Positions 47,457 to 57,055 of a DNA stretch of 64,000 nt are shown here, piece by piece (the stretch's first letter is position 1; every line of letters starts with the position of its first letter). Position numbers and translations under genes: made by a program. The notes under the pieces are model-generated. The model was not told where the DNA came from. It did no database searches and worked only from the letters and a program-made list of their open reading frames with translations. The stretch is from Streptomyces sp. NBC_00433 (GTDB taxonomy: Bacteria; Actinomycetota; Actinomycetes; Streptomycetales; Streptomycetaceae), in the NCBI GenBank assembly GCA_036015235.1, contig CP107926.1, positions 4,184,001 through 4,248,000 of the forward strand. Direction: 5' to 3'.

Positions 47457-48383
47457 GTGGATCTCGAAGCCGTGCGCACCTTCGTGGCCGCCGCGGACGC
47501 CGGGCGCTTCCAGGACGCGGCCGCCGAGCTGTCGGTGACCCAGCAGGCGGTTTCCAAGCGCATCGCCGCGCTGGAGAAGGCGCTGGGTGTGCGGCTGTTC
47601 ACCCGTACCGCGCGGGGGGCGCGGCTCACCGTCGACGGGCAGGCCTTCCTGCCGCATGCCCGTGACCTGCTGCGGGCCGCGGCGCGGGCGGTCGGCTCGG
47701 TGCGGCCCGGACGGCGGGCGCTGCGGGTCGACGTGATCGGGCGGCGGCTGGCCCCGGCCGGTCTGCTGGGCGAATTCCGCCGGGCGCATCCGGAGGTGGA
47801 GCTGGACGTGGTGACCCTCTTCGACGCGGACGCGGCCGTCGACGCCATCCGGTCGGGCACGATCGACGCGTCCTTCCGGGCCGTCACCATGCCGGGCCGG
47901 CAGCTCCCGGACGACATCGGGGCGGTCCGGGCCTTCGACGAGCCCATCCAGCTCCTCACCGGACCTGGCCACCCGCTGGCCGGGGCCCGCGCGGTGACGC
48001 CCGCGCAGCTCGGCGGGCAGCGGATCTGGATGCCGGGGATCGTCGCGGGTACGGAGTGGGCCGCCTACTACGACGACCTGGCGGCCGCATTCGGGCTCAC
48101 CATCGAGGTGACCGGGCCGGACTTCGGCACCGAGCCGGTGCTCGACACCATCGCCGGGTCAGGGTCGCTGGCGACCTTCGTGGGCGAGCAGACCCGCCTG
48201 GTGTGGCCGGCCGACCACGGCCTGCGGCGTATCGGCGTACGGGATCCGGCGCCGGTCTACCCGCATTCGCTGCTGTGGCACCGCGGCAATCCGCACCCGG
48301 CGCTGGCGGCCCTGCGCGACCATCTGCGCTCGGGGCGCCGCGACGTGTCGGCCGCCGGGAGCTGGACGCCGGCGTGGGCGTAG
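47457..48383 (+). CDS. LysR-family regulator
   Basis: 308 residues, GTG start. N-terminal winged helix: DLEAVRTFVAAADAGRFQDA, AAELSVTQQAVSKRIAALEK and LFTRTARGARLT. The remainder is the periplasmic-binding-like effector domain (RRALRVDVIGRRLAPAGLL). It faces away from the MFS gene with the operator region between, the classic LysR layout for control of the divergent transporter. Confidence 0.9.
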   Translation: MDLEAVRTFVAAADAGRFQDAAAELSVTQQAVSKRIAALEKALGVRLFTRTARGARLTVDGQAFLPHARDLLRAAARAVGSVRPGRRALRVDVIGRRLAPAGLLGEFRRAHPEVELDVVTLFDADAAVDAIRSGTIDASFRAVTMPGRQLPDDIGAVRAFDEPIQLLTGPGHPLAGARAVTPAQLGGQRIWMPGIVAGTEWAAYYDDLAAAFGLTIEVTGPDFGTEPVLDTIAGSGSLATFVGEQTRLVWPADHGLRRIGVRDPAPVYPHSLLWHRGNPHPALAALRDHLRSGRRDVSAAGSWTPAWA

Positions 48384-48449
48384 CAGGGGTGTGATCACAC
48401 CGTCCGAATACCGCCAGCCGGGGAAGGGCGTGCGGGGCAGGGTGGGGGC

Positions 48450-49178
48450 ATGACCACCCAGGACAGCACCACGATCGACCACACCCGTATCGAGCCGGGC
48501 ATCCTCTACTTCGGCACGCCCGTCGTGCTGCTCTCGACCCTCAACGAGGACGGGGCGACGGCGAATCTCGCGCCGATGTCGTCGGCCTTCTGGCTCGGCT
48601 GGCGGTGCATGCTCGGGCTGGGCGCGCGGTCGCAGACGGCACGCAATCTGCTGCGGGACCGGGAGTGCGTGCTGAACCTGCCCGACGACGGGCTGGCCGC
48701 GGCGGTGGACCGGCTGGCGCTGACCACCGGGCGCGATCCGGTGCCGCCGGGGAAGGCGGAGCGCGGCTACCGCCACGAGGGCGACAAGTTCGGGCGGGCC
48801 GGGCTGACGGCGGTGGCGTCGCAGACCGTGCGGCCGCCGCGGGCGGCGGAGTGCCCGGTGGCGATGGAGGCCGTCGTGGAGGCCACGCACCCGCTGGCCG
48901 AGGACGACCCCGAGCAGCGCGGCGGCATCGTCGTCTTCGAGGTGCGCGTCCAGCGCGTGCTGGTGCACGACGCGATCCGGCTGCCGGGCAGCACCGACCG
49001 CATCGATCCGGACCGCTGGCGTCCGCTGATCATGAGCTTCCAGCAGCTGTACGGGCTCGGCCCGCGGGTGCGGGAGTCGGCGCTGGCGCGGATCCCCGAG
49101 CGGATGTACCGCGGGCCCGACATCGCGCGGTCCCGGGCGGCCGGGACGGGCCGGGGCGCCCTTGACACCTGGCAGTGA
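48450..49178 (+). CDS. Flavin reductase-like FMN-binding protein
   Basis: 242 residues. GILYFGTPVVLLSTLNEDGA, NLAPMSSAFWLGWRCMLGL and LRDRECVLNLPDD show the split-barrel FMN-binding fold of the flavin reductase/DIM6 family. A C-terminal extension has SFQQLYGLGPRVRES. It probably uses FMN in a reduction or oxygen-sensitive step. No partner monooxygenase is adjacent. Confidence 0.8.
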   Translation: MTTQDSTTIDHTRIEPGILYFGTPVVLLSTLNEDGATANLAPMSSAFWLGWRCMLGLGARSQTARNLLRDRECVLNLPDDGLAAAVDRLALTTGRDPVPPGKAERGYRHEGDKFGRAGLTAVASQTVRPPRAAECPVAMEAVVEATHPLAEDDPEQRGGIVVFEVRVQRVLVHDAIRLPGSTDRIDPDRWRPLIMSFQQLYGLGPRVRESALARIPERMYRGPDIARSRAAGTGRGALDTWQ

Positions 49179-49227
49179 CCCGCAGAGTCTGAGCAGGGCG
49201 CGCTCGCGGTCCCCGCGGGGGCGCACC

Positions 49228-49262
49228 GTCAACTCCCCTGCGCGAGAACGGAATCGGACCGG
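49228..49262 (+). promoter_or_regulatory. Shared upstream element, M14 copy 1
   Basis: 35 bases starting GTCAACTCCC align without gaps to 51,891-51,925, with 26 of 35 identical and the first 10 and last 7 exact. Each copy precedes an M14 peptidase unit. Likely a common promoter or operator. Confidence 0.55.
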
Positions 49263-49331
49263 CACCACCCGCACTGTTGAGCAGACGAACAGACGAGCAG
49301 CTGACAGCCGCCCAGCCGAGGAGGAGCCGCC

Positions 49332-50633
49332 ATGCGCGGGCCAGACGCGTATCCGACCGTGTCCGGTGTCGCGGCGGCGGCCCGCCTGCTCAGCGCGCGG
49401 CACCCGGACCTGTGCCGGATGCGGCTGGCCGGGGAGTCCAGGACCGGGCGGCCGCTGTGGCTGCTGTCGGTCGGGCACGGCAGGCGGCACGTGCTGGTGG
49501 TCGCCGGTCCGCACGCGGACGAGCAGGCGGGCGGCGGCACCGTGCTGTGGCTGGCCGAGCAGGCGGTCGCCGACCGCCGCCGGATGGCTGACGCCGACCT
49601 GACCTGGGACTTCCTGCTGTGCCTCGACCCGGACGGCACCGTGCTCAACGAGACGGGCCCGGCAGGGCCGCGGCCGCCCGCCGTCCACTTCCGGCACACC
49701 TACCGGCCCGCGGTCGGCGAACAGCCCGAGTGGGCGGGCTCCTTCCGCGACCCGGGCGACGAACTCCCGGAGACCTACGCGCTGCTGGCCGTCATAGACG
49801 AACTTCGGCCGATCCTGCAGTGCACCCTGCACGGCACGGACGTCGGCGGCAGTTGGGTGCAGCTGACCGCCGACATCCCGGGACTGGCCGAGCCGTTCGG
49901 GAAATACGCCGCCGAACTCGACATCCCCGTGCAGGTCGGCACCTACGACACGCTGTTCTGGCACAGCTCGGGACCCGGGGTGTACGTGCTGCCGCCCGAC
50001 GGCCGCCGGGACCGCACCGCGGGCGAGCCGGAGAAGGTCGCCGGCTCGACCTGGACCCGCCCGCACCGGCACGGCGGGCTCACCGCGCTGGTCGAGGTCC
50101 CCATGTGGGCCACCCGCCGGGTCTGCGACCCCACCCCGCACCCCGAACCGTCCCACGCGGTCGCCGTGATGGCCGCCAGGCTCCGCAAGGACGGCGCCGC
50201 CCTCACCTCGACCCTGGACCGGGCCCTGCCGGTCATCGGCTCGGCCGGCCCGCCGGCCGGCGGCACCGCGCTGCTGCTGCGCGGGGTGGAGCACACGGTG
50301 GGCGCCTTCGCGGCGCTCGCCGCCGACTACGACGCGCTCGCGGCGGACCCGCCCGTGTCGCTGACGGTGGCGCATGTCGCCGCCCTCGACATCGCCTCCC
50401 GCCGCATGCCGCTGCGCGCCGCCGGGATGCTCCTGCGGCTGCTGGACGAGCAGCCCATCGGCGACCCCGACCCGGCCGCGGAGCCCGGCCGCCTGCGCGG
50501 CCGGCTCGAACGCCGCCTCGACGCGGGCGCGCGCGAGCTGGTCTCGACGCTCGACGCCCGCTGGGTGCCGGTCTTCGACCAGGTCGAACTCCAGGCCAGG
50601 ACGGTGCTCGCGGCGGTGGACCGGCTGACCTGA
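49332..50633 (+). CDS. M14-family zinc carboxypeptidase-like protein, copy 1
   Basis: 433 residues, GAGGAGG upstream. The zinc motif HxxE is H61-A-D-E64 in VVAGPHADEQAGG. A second ligand is likely His in LQCTLHGTDVGGSW, and the catalytic Glu in GLTALVEVPMWA. A C-terminal helical domain of about 130 residues (AHVAALDIASRRMPLRAAG) is shared with the second copy at 52,010. There is no signal peptide, so it acts in the cytoplasm. It converges on the ThiF-like gene with an 8-base gap. A role in trimming a modified peptide is inference. Confidence 0.82.
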   Translation: MRGPDAYPTVSGVAAAARLLSARHPDLCRMRLAGESRTGRPLWLLSVGHGRRHVLVVAGPHADEQAGGGTVLWLAEQAVADRRRMADADLTWDFLLCLDPDGTVLNETGPAGPRPPAVHFRHTYRPAVGEQPEWAGSFRDPGDELPETYALLAVIDELRPILQCTLHGTDVGGSWVQLTADIPGLAEPFGKYAAELDIPVQVGTYDTLFWHSSGPGVYVLPPDGRRDRTAGEPEKVAGSTWTRPHRHGGLTALVEVPMWATRRVCDPTPHPEPSHAVAVMAARLRKDGAALTSTLDRALPVIGSAGPPAGGTALLLRGVEHTVGAFAALAADYDALAADPPVSLTVAHVAALDIASRRMPLRAAGMLLRLLDEQPIGDPDPAAEPGRLRGRLERRLDAGARELVSTLDARWVPVFDQVELQARTVLAAVDRLT

Positions 50634-50640
50634 GCCGCGC

Positions 50641-51807
50641 TCACGCGGCGGAGTCGCCGCAGGCGGGGCAGCCGGGGCGGCGGGGGTGGATCTGCAGGAC
50701 GGGGTCGCCGAGGGACATCAGGTTGATGCCGTAGCGGAAGCCGGGGCGCATCGGCGGGATGCCGGTCAGCAGGGCCAGGGCGGCGTGGGCGACGAGGGTG
50801 CCCGACAGGGTCGCGGTGACCGCGCTCGCCGGATTCCACGGCATCCGGGGGGAGGCGGCGGTCTCGTCCTGGCCGGGCGCCAGGCGCAGGTCGCGGCGCT
50901 CGGACTCGCCGACCCGCTGGCATTCCCAGCAGGGGCCGCGGCCGGGTACGTGGACGCCCGCGGTGACCAGCGGCCCGCGGTAACCGCCCTCCACCCAGGG
51001 GAGGTTCGCGGCCAGGCAGACCCGGTTCGCCCAGCGGCGGATCTCCGGCGGCCGGTCCGCGCCGAGCACCAGCACGTCGTAGGGGCCGCCTTCGGCGATC
51101 AGCTCGGCCAGCGCGTCCTGGCCGCGGATCTCCCGGCGCTCGCCGGTCACCGCCACGTCGGAGTTCAGGGCACGCAGCGCGGCCACCGCCGCCTCGGACT
51201 TGGGGTGCCCGATGTCGGCCTCGCCGTAGAGCAACTGGCGGTTGAGATTGGACAGTTCGACGGTGTCCGGGTCCACCACGTGCAGCCGCCCCACCCCCGC
51301 GGCGGTGAGGATCTGCGCGGCGGCCCCACCCGTGCCGCCGACGCCGAGCACCAGCGCGCGGGCCCGGCGTAATCGCAGCTGCGCGTGCCAGGGGCTGGCC
51401 CGCGGGCTGAGGTCCATCCAGCGCAGCAGCGCCACCCCGCGGGTGTGCCGCAACCGGTCGCGCTCGGCCAGGCCCTGCGGCAGCGGGGCCGCGGCGTCCT
51501 CCACGTAACCGGCCTGCCGCAGCTCGCCGATGGCCGCGCCGACCGTCTCCGGCCGCACCGCCGCCGGGTGCAGCGCCGCGACCTCGGCGGCGATCCGCGG
51601 CCCGCTGCGGGTGCCGTCCATCAGCTGGGTGAGCGTCCAGATCCAGCCGTCGGGGTCGGTGATCTCCGCGCCGATGCCGTAGATGACGCTGCCGATCCTG
51701 ACGTTGCCGTCGACCGTGCGGTACGCCCGGTGCTCCGGTTTGATCCGCGGCCGCAGCAATTCCGCGTCCGCTCCACCGACTTCCGTCTCCGTCGCCCCTG
51801 CCGCCAT
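50641..51807 (-). CDS. ThiF/E1-like adenylyltransferase with RRE-like N-terminus
   Basis: 388 residues from ATG 51,807 with GGAAGGGGG upstream. Residues 15-105 resemble a RiPP leader-recognition (RRE/PqqD-like) fold: HRAYRTVDGNVRIGSVIYGI, then winged-helix AIGELRQAGYVED. The E1 core has ATP loop VLGVGGTGGAAAQIL, DPDTVELSNLNRQLLY and the zinc pairs CWEC (about 300) and CPAC (about 382). Such enzymes adenylate a peptide C-terminus (MccB) or assist azoline formation. Divergent from the 24-residue ORF. Confidence 0.85.
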   Translation of the reverse strand: MAAGATETEVGGADAELLRPRIKPEHRAYRTVDGNVRIGSVIYGIGAEITDPDGWIWTLTQLMDGTRSGPRIAAEVAALHPAAVRPETVGAAIGELRQAGYVEDAAAPLPQGLAERDRLRHTRGVALLRWMDLSPRASPWHAQLRLRRARALVLGVGGTGGAAAQILTAAGVGRLHVVDPDTVELSNLNRQLLYGEADIGHPKSEAAVAALRALNSDVAVTGERREIRGQDALAELIAEGGPYDVLVLGADRPPEIRRWANRVCLAANLPWVEGGYRGPLVTAGVHVPGRGPCWECQRVGESERRDLRLAPGQDETAASPRMPWNPASAVTATLSGTLVAHAALALLTGIPPMRPGFRYGINLMSLGDPVLQIHPRRPGCPACGDSAA

Positions 51808-51877
51808 CCGGGCCCCCTTCCCCGTCGCCCTCCTTGACACTGTCGCCGTGGCGCCGGACTCTGACAAGGCGTGGGAG

Positions 51878-51925
51878 TCACCCGGGGTGAGTCAACTCCC
51901 TTGCATTGCAACCGACTTGGACCGG
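51878..51925 (+). promoter_or_regulatory. Divergent control region ThiF/peptide
   Basis: A palindrome TCACCC-G-GGGTGA (51,878-51,890) is followed by the 35-base element shared with 49,228-49,262. It lies in the 131 bases between the divergent ThiF-like gene and the small peptide ORF, where both promoters must be. Confidence 0.5.
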
Positions 51926-51938
51926 GAGGGGAGTCAAC

Positions 51939-52013
51939 ATGGCGAGCACCATCGTCATACGGCAACTGGACAAGAAGGAGACCACCGGCGACAGCAACTC
52001 CAACGGGACGTGA
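51939..52013 (+). CDS. 24-residue ORF, candidate RiPP precursor
   Basis: ATG 51,939 is preceded by GGGAGGGGAG at ideal distance. The peptide starts MASTIVIRQLDKKETT and ends GDSNSNGT, then TGA, which overlaps the GTG of the M14 gene as GTGA. The hydrophobic-charged first half looks like a leader for the RRE of the ThiF-like enzyme. The polar tail with two Asn would be the core. The strong site, the coupling and the neighbour set support a true gene. The function is inferred and no homologue is recognised. Confidence 0.65.
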   Translation: MASTIVIRQLDKKETTGDSNSNGT

Positions 52014-53299
52014 GCCAATTCACGGTCGATGCGTATCCGGGCGTCGCGGGGGTCGTCGCAGCGGCCTCCGCGTTCGTCCGGTTCCGGCCGGGACTGTGCT
52101 CCCTGCGGGTGGCCGGCCGGTCGCGGGAGGGCCGCCCGCTGCATCTGCTCACCGTCGGCCTCGACCGGCCCCGGGTACGCAACGTCCTGGTCGTCGCGGG
52201 GCCGCACTCCGACGAGCGGGTCGGAGCCGCGAGCGCGTTGCGGATCGCCGAGCGCGTCGCGCTCGACCCGCACCTGCACGTCGGCTCCGACGCGGCCTGG
52301 CACTTCCTGCTCTGCCTCGACCCCGACGGCACCGCCCGCACCGAAGCCGGGCCCCCCGTCCGCCGCACCCCCGCGGACCACTTCCGCCACGCCTACCGGC
52401 CGCCGGCCGACGAACAGCCCGAATGGGCGCCCTCGATCCGCCCGGCCGACGACCAGCTCCCCGAGTCCCAGGCGCTGATCAGGCTCATCGACGAGCTGCG
52501 CCCGGTGCTCCAGTGCTCGTTGCACGGCAACGACATCGGCGGCAGCTGGGTCCAGCTCACCCGTGACCTGCCAGGGCTCGCGGAACGCCTCGGCAAGCTC
52601 TCCGCCGAGCGGGACGTGCCCGTCCAGACCGGCACCTACGACGCCCTCTACTGGCGCTCCTCAGGCCCCGGCGTCTACCTCATGCCGGACCCCGGCGAAC
52701 GCGCCCAGTTCGACAGCCTGCCCGAGGACGTCAGCCGGTCCACGTGGATACGGCCGCACACCCACGACGGGATGACCGCGCTGTTCGAGGTGCCGATGTG
52801 GGCGAGCCCCGGCGTCTCCGACTCCAGCCCCCACCCCGACCCCGCCCGCGCCCTCGCCGACCTCGCGGTCCTGCTGCGGCACCAGTCCGGGCTGAACCGC
52901 ACGACGCTCTCCGAACTGCGGCAGGCGGTGCCCCGGCTCTCGGCCGACGAGGCCCGGCTGCTGCGCGTGGCCGACGGGCTCGTCGCGATGGGCCCGCGGG
53001 TCGCCGAGGAATGGGAAGGGCTGCACCAGTCGCCCGTACGGCTGTCCCGCGCGCACGTGGCCGCACTCGACATCGCGGCCCGCCGCATGTCCCTGCGAGC
53101 CGCGGGCGCTCTCCTGCAGATCCTCGCGCCTTCCCCCCTGCCCGACGCGGCACGCCTCCGCGCCGCGGCCACCCGCCGCCTCTCCCGCTGGGCGGACGAG
53201 CTGGCCGCGAGCCACGACCTGACCTGGCTCCCCGTCCCGACCCAGGTCGACCTCCAGTCCGAAACCGTCCTCACCACTTTCCGCCTCCTCCCGCGCTAA
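52010..53299 (+). CDS. M14-family zinc carboxypeptidase-like protein, copy 2
   Basis: 429 residues from GTG 52,010, overlapping the peptide ORF by 4 bases. The zinc motif is H66-S-D-E69 in VVAGPHSDERVG. Second His in LQCSLHGNDIGGSW, Glu in MTALFEVPMWA. It is colinear with copy 1 throughout, including the C-terminal AHVAALDIAARRMSLRAAG, so the pair arose by duplication. No signal peptide. Coupling to the small ORF suggests it processes that peptide. Confidence 0.84.
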   Translation: MSQFTVDAYPGVAGVVAAASAFVRFRPGLCSLRVAGRSREGRPLHLLTVGLDRPRVRNVLVVAGPHSDERVGAASALRIAERVALDPHLHVGSDAAWHFLLCLDPDGTARTEAGPPVRRTPADHFRHAYRPPADEQPEWAPSIRPADDQLPESQALIRLIDELRPVLQCSLHGNDIGGSWVQLTRDLPGLAERLGKLSAERDVPVQTGTYDALYWRSSGPGVYLMPDPGERAQFDSLPEDVSRSTWIRPHTHDGMTALFEVPMWASPGVSDSSPHPDPARALADLAVLLRHQSGLNRTTLSELRQAVPRLSADEARLLRVADGLVAMGPRVAEEWEGLHQSPVRLSRAHVAALDIAARRMSLRAAGALLQILAPSPLPDAARLRAAATRRLSRWADELAASHDLTWLPVPTQVDLQSETVLTTFRLLPR

Positions 53300-53455
53300 G
53301 GGCTGTCCTGTGATCCGCGGTGGACCGGCGCGCGGCGTCAGATGCGGTACATCGCAAGGCGAAGGGCCGCCCTCGTACCGGGTCGGCGAGCCCGACAACG
53401 CAGCGAGGTGCCGTAGCTGTCGTCGCGCGCCCGCCGGGGATTACGGGACAGCCCT
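53299..53455. repeat. MITE-like dispersed Streptomyces element
   Basis: 157 bases bounded by 18-base inverted ends (AGGGCTGTCCTGTGATCC and GGATTACGGGACAGCCCT, 16 of 18 paired). The interior is GC-rich with no gene. Sequences of this kind with GGGCTGTCCCGTAATCC ends recur in Streptomyces intergenic regions, by my recollection. Its left end overlaps the TAA of the M14 gene, so it may also act as that gene's terminator. Confidence 0.7.
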
Positions 53456-53510
53456 TGGGAAGCGGCCCCGCCACGGCGGTGCCGCAGTCGCACCCCCACC
53501 CGGCCGCGGG

Positions 53511-54596
<1,086 letters not shown>

Positions 54597-54628
54597 TCAC
54601 CGCAGCGGCGGGCGGGCGGCGAATGGTT

Positions 54629-55456
54629 TCAGGTGCCGAGACGTACGCCTGCCAGCGCCTGCGGGCTCGCGGGCAGCAGCGGCAGCCGTACGTCGGGGGT
54701 CGGGATGCGGCCCTGCGCGTGCAGGGCGGCCTTGATCACCGTCGGGTTCGGCTCCCGGAAGAGCGCGGCGGCCCGTGCGGCCAGCCGGTGGCCGAGCGCC
54801 CGGTCGCCGGTGGCGGCCAGCTCGGCCCACGCGGCGGTGTCCAGGTGCGCGGACGCGGTGACGGCGCCGGTCGCGCCCAGGGCGAGCAGCGCTGGTGCGA
54901 AGACGTCGTCGCCGGCGAGCACGTCGAAGCCTGCCGGGCGGTCGCCGAGCAGGTCGACGGTCTCGGCGTCGATGCCGCCGACGGCGTGCTTCACCCCGGT
55001 CACGCCGGGGATCGCGGCCAGTTCCCGCAGCGCGCGGGCGGTGAGCTGCTGCCCGGTGCGGAGGGGGACGTGGTAGACGAGCAGCGGTACGTCGCTGCGC
55101 GCGGCCAGGGCGGTGAAGTGCGCGACGACCCCGGCTTCACCCGGACGGGTGAAGGCCGGCACGGTCGCCAGCGCCGCGTCGGGCGCCGCCTTCCACCGCC
55201 CGAGCCCGCGCCGCCCGTCCCCCACCCCGACCACGAACCGCGCCCCGGCCCGCCGGCACACCCGCCCGACGACCTCGACGACCAGGTCCCGCTCGGCCTC
55301 GTCCAGGCTTTCCGGCTCCCCGGTCGTCCCGAGCGCCACCAGTCCCCGCGCCCCGTCCGCCAGGACCTCCCCGGCGAGCGCTTCGAGCGCGTCCCGGGCG
55401 ATGTCGCCCGCGGCGGTGAAGGGGGTGATGAGCGGTACGTACAGGTCCGGGGTCAT
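54629..55456 (-). CDS. DapA-like aldolase (DHDPS/NAL family)
   Basis: 275 residues from ATG 55,456. TIM-barrel motifs: VPLITPF, ALGTTGEPESLDEAER, Tyr in LLVYHVPLRTG and Schiff-base Lys in GVTGVKHAVGG. These match dihydrodipicolinate synthase, but it is about 20 residues short, and YHVP-L replaces YNVPGRT-type residues. It could be DapA or a related pyruvate aldolase. Pairing with asd favours lysine/DAP synthesis. Confidence 0.78.
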   Translation of the reverse strand: MTPDLYVPLITPFTAAGDIARDALEALAGEVLADGARGLVALGTTGEPESLDEAERDLVVEVVGRVCRRAGARFVVGVGDGRRGLGRWKAAPDAALATVPAFTRPGEAGVVAHFTALAARSDVPLLVYHVPLRTGQQLTARALRELAAIPGVTGVKHAVGGIDAETVDLLGDRPAGFDVLAGDDVFAPALLALGATGAVTASAHLDTAAWAELAATGDRALGHRLAARAAALFREPNPTVIKAALHAQGRIPTPDVRLPLLPASPQALAGVRLGT

Positions 55457-55732
55457 GGTGCGAGTCTCACCCGGCGCAATACGGTAGGTCCAGTTACATC
55501 TCGTGCGGTGGATCGTTAAGAATCTCTGATCCATGTGAGGCCGGCCACGCCCCGACCGCCGCCTCCACCGCCACGACCGGCGGCACCTTCTCTGCGGGAT
55601 CGGGCCGCGGTCCCGGGCGCACGGCACGCACGCATGGTGCGCCGGCGGAATCCTGATCGCGCCGGCCTATCTCGCGCAGCTGAGCCCACGGGCCTTCTCG
55701 GCCCGCGGGCTCGGCACGTGTCCGGGTGCGGG

Positions 55733-56989
55733 TCAGAAGACCTCGGGGCACCAGGGGCGGCGCGGGGTGCGGAAGAGGACGTCGGCGGTGGCGGCGGCCT
55801 CCGGGCGGTGTTCGGCCACCAGGCCGAGGGCCGCGAGGCGCAGGGCGGACTCGTCGCCGAGGTAGAGGCGGGCGAGGGTGGCGGCGTCCAGGGCCAGGTC
55901 GGGGGCCGCGGACGGCGCCGGGGTGCAGCGCGGGGCGGCGCCCGGGGCGGTCTCCAGGCGGAAGGTGCCGCCCGCGAGCCCGGCCGGGTCGTGGACGTCC
56001 AGGACGAGGTCGGCGGTCAGCGGGGCGTAGCCGCGGGCGGACAGCGCGGCGGGGATGTCGAGCAGCCGCAGCCACATGTAGTCGGCGTGGGTCTCGGTGC
56101 GGGCGGCGCGCGGGTCGCCGAGGAGCAGCGGGAGGATGTCGTCCGGCGGGCGGTGGCCGGACTTGAGCCGCACCACCCAGTCCAGCGAGAGCAGGTAGCG
56201 CCACAGGGCGGCGTCGGCGGCCGGGGTGGCGGCGATCAGCCAGAGCACCTCGGCGTCGGCATTGGGCAGCTTGCCCGGCCAGTCGGGGTCGTTGACCTGA
56301 TACGCGGCCATGCCGTCGACCTCGCCCGCCGCATCGCGGTGGACGACGAAGAAGGACTCCTTGTATCCGAAGGAGGGCAGGACGATCGCGCCGGTGGCGC
56401 GCTTCCACCAGCGGTCGTCGCGGCTGATGGCGCCGGGCGTACGGGCGCGGACCCGCTCGTGCAGCGCCGGGCCGAGTTCGCGCACCTCGGCGGCGGTGAC
56501 CAGCCCGACGGTGCCCTCGGCGGGATCGGGTCCCGCGTGCCGGCGGTCGAGGGCCGCCCTGGGCACGTCGACCTCCCATTCGGTGACCCAGGTGGCCGGG
56601 CCGAAGCCGTACCGCCCGTAGATCGGGTATTCGGCGGCGATCAGGATCGACACGGCCTCGCCGCGCTCCTTGGCCGCCGCGAGGTCGGCGGCCATCATGC
56701 GGGTGGCCAGGCCCCGGCGGCGGTGGGTGGCGGTCACGGTGACGTTCGTGACGGCGGAGGCGGGCACCGAGCCGCCGCCCGGCACGGTCAGGTCACGGGG
56801 CATGCTGCGGAAGGTCGCCACGCACCGGTCCCCGTCGAAGGCGCCGCGGGTGCGGTCCAGGTCGTAGGCGGGCCGCGAGAGCGCGACCTCATCGGGGCCG
56901 GCGACCTGCGACCGGTGGAAGCCGGTGTGCACCGCCCGCACCCATGCGCCGACCTCGGACTCGGTGATCGTGCGTATCTCAAGACCCAT
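55733..56989 (-). CDS. Eis-type GNAT acetyltransferase
   Basis: 418 residues. The N-terminal GNAT has the acetyl-CoA loop VTVTATHRRRGLATRMM and AAEYPIYGRYGFGPAT. A second degenerate GNAT and a C-terminal sterol-carrier-like domain (VLDVHDPAGLAGGTFRLE) ending in VF complete the Eis fold, in which the free C-terminal carboxylate is catalytic. Eis enzymes acetylate amines of antibiotics and proteins. Confidence 0.87.
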   Translation of the reverse strand: MGLEIRTITESEVGAWVRAVHTGFHRSQVAGPDEVALSRPAYDLDRTRGAFDGDRCVATFRSMPRDLTVPGGGSVPASAVTNVTVTATHRRRGLATRMMAADLAAAKERGEAVSILIAAEYPIYGRYGFGPATWVTEWEVDVPRAALDRRHAGPDPAEGTVGLVTAAEVRELGPALHERVRARTPGAISRDDRWWKRATGAIVLPSFGYKESFFVVHRDAAGEVDGMAAYQVNDPDWPGKLPNADAEVLWLIAATPAADAALWRYLLSLDWVVRLKSGHRPPDDILPLLLGDPRAARTETHADYMWLRLLDIPAALSARGYAPLTADLVLDVHDPAGLAGGTFRLETAPGAAPRCTPAPSAAPDLALDAATLARLYLGDESALRLAALGLVAEHRPEAAATADVLFRTPRRPWCPEVF

Positions 56990-57055
56990 ATCCGCACGTT
57001 ACGCAGCCGCGCCCGCGCCCCGCATCCGGTTAACGGGCGCCGCCCCGAGGGACGC

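Noticed and set aside
44321..47665. A 1,114-codon plus-strand frame across several genes
   Set aside because: It covers sigJ, the oxidoreductase and the MFS gene in wrong frames. It is Arg/Ala/Pro-rich with no domain.
45168..47972. A 934-codon minus-strand frame
   Set aside because: Mostly His, Arg, Pro and Gly from out-of-frame reading of the MFS and LysR genes. No start or family.
49253..49331. A second small peptide ahead of the first M14 gene
   Set aside because: Despite the shared upstream element, no ORF resembling the 24-residue peptide is found there.
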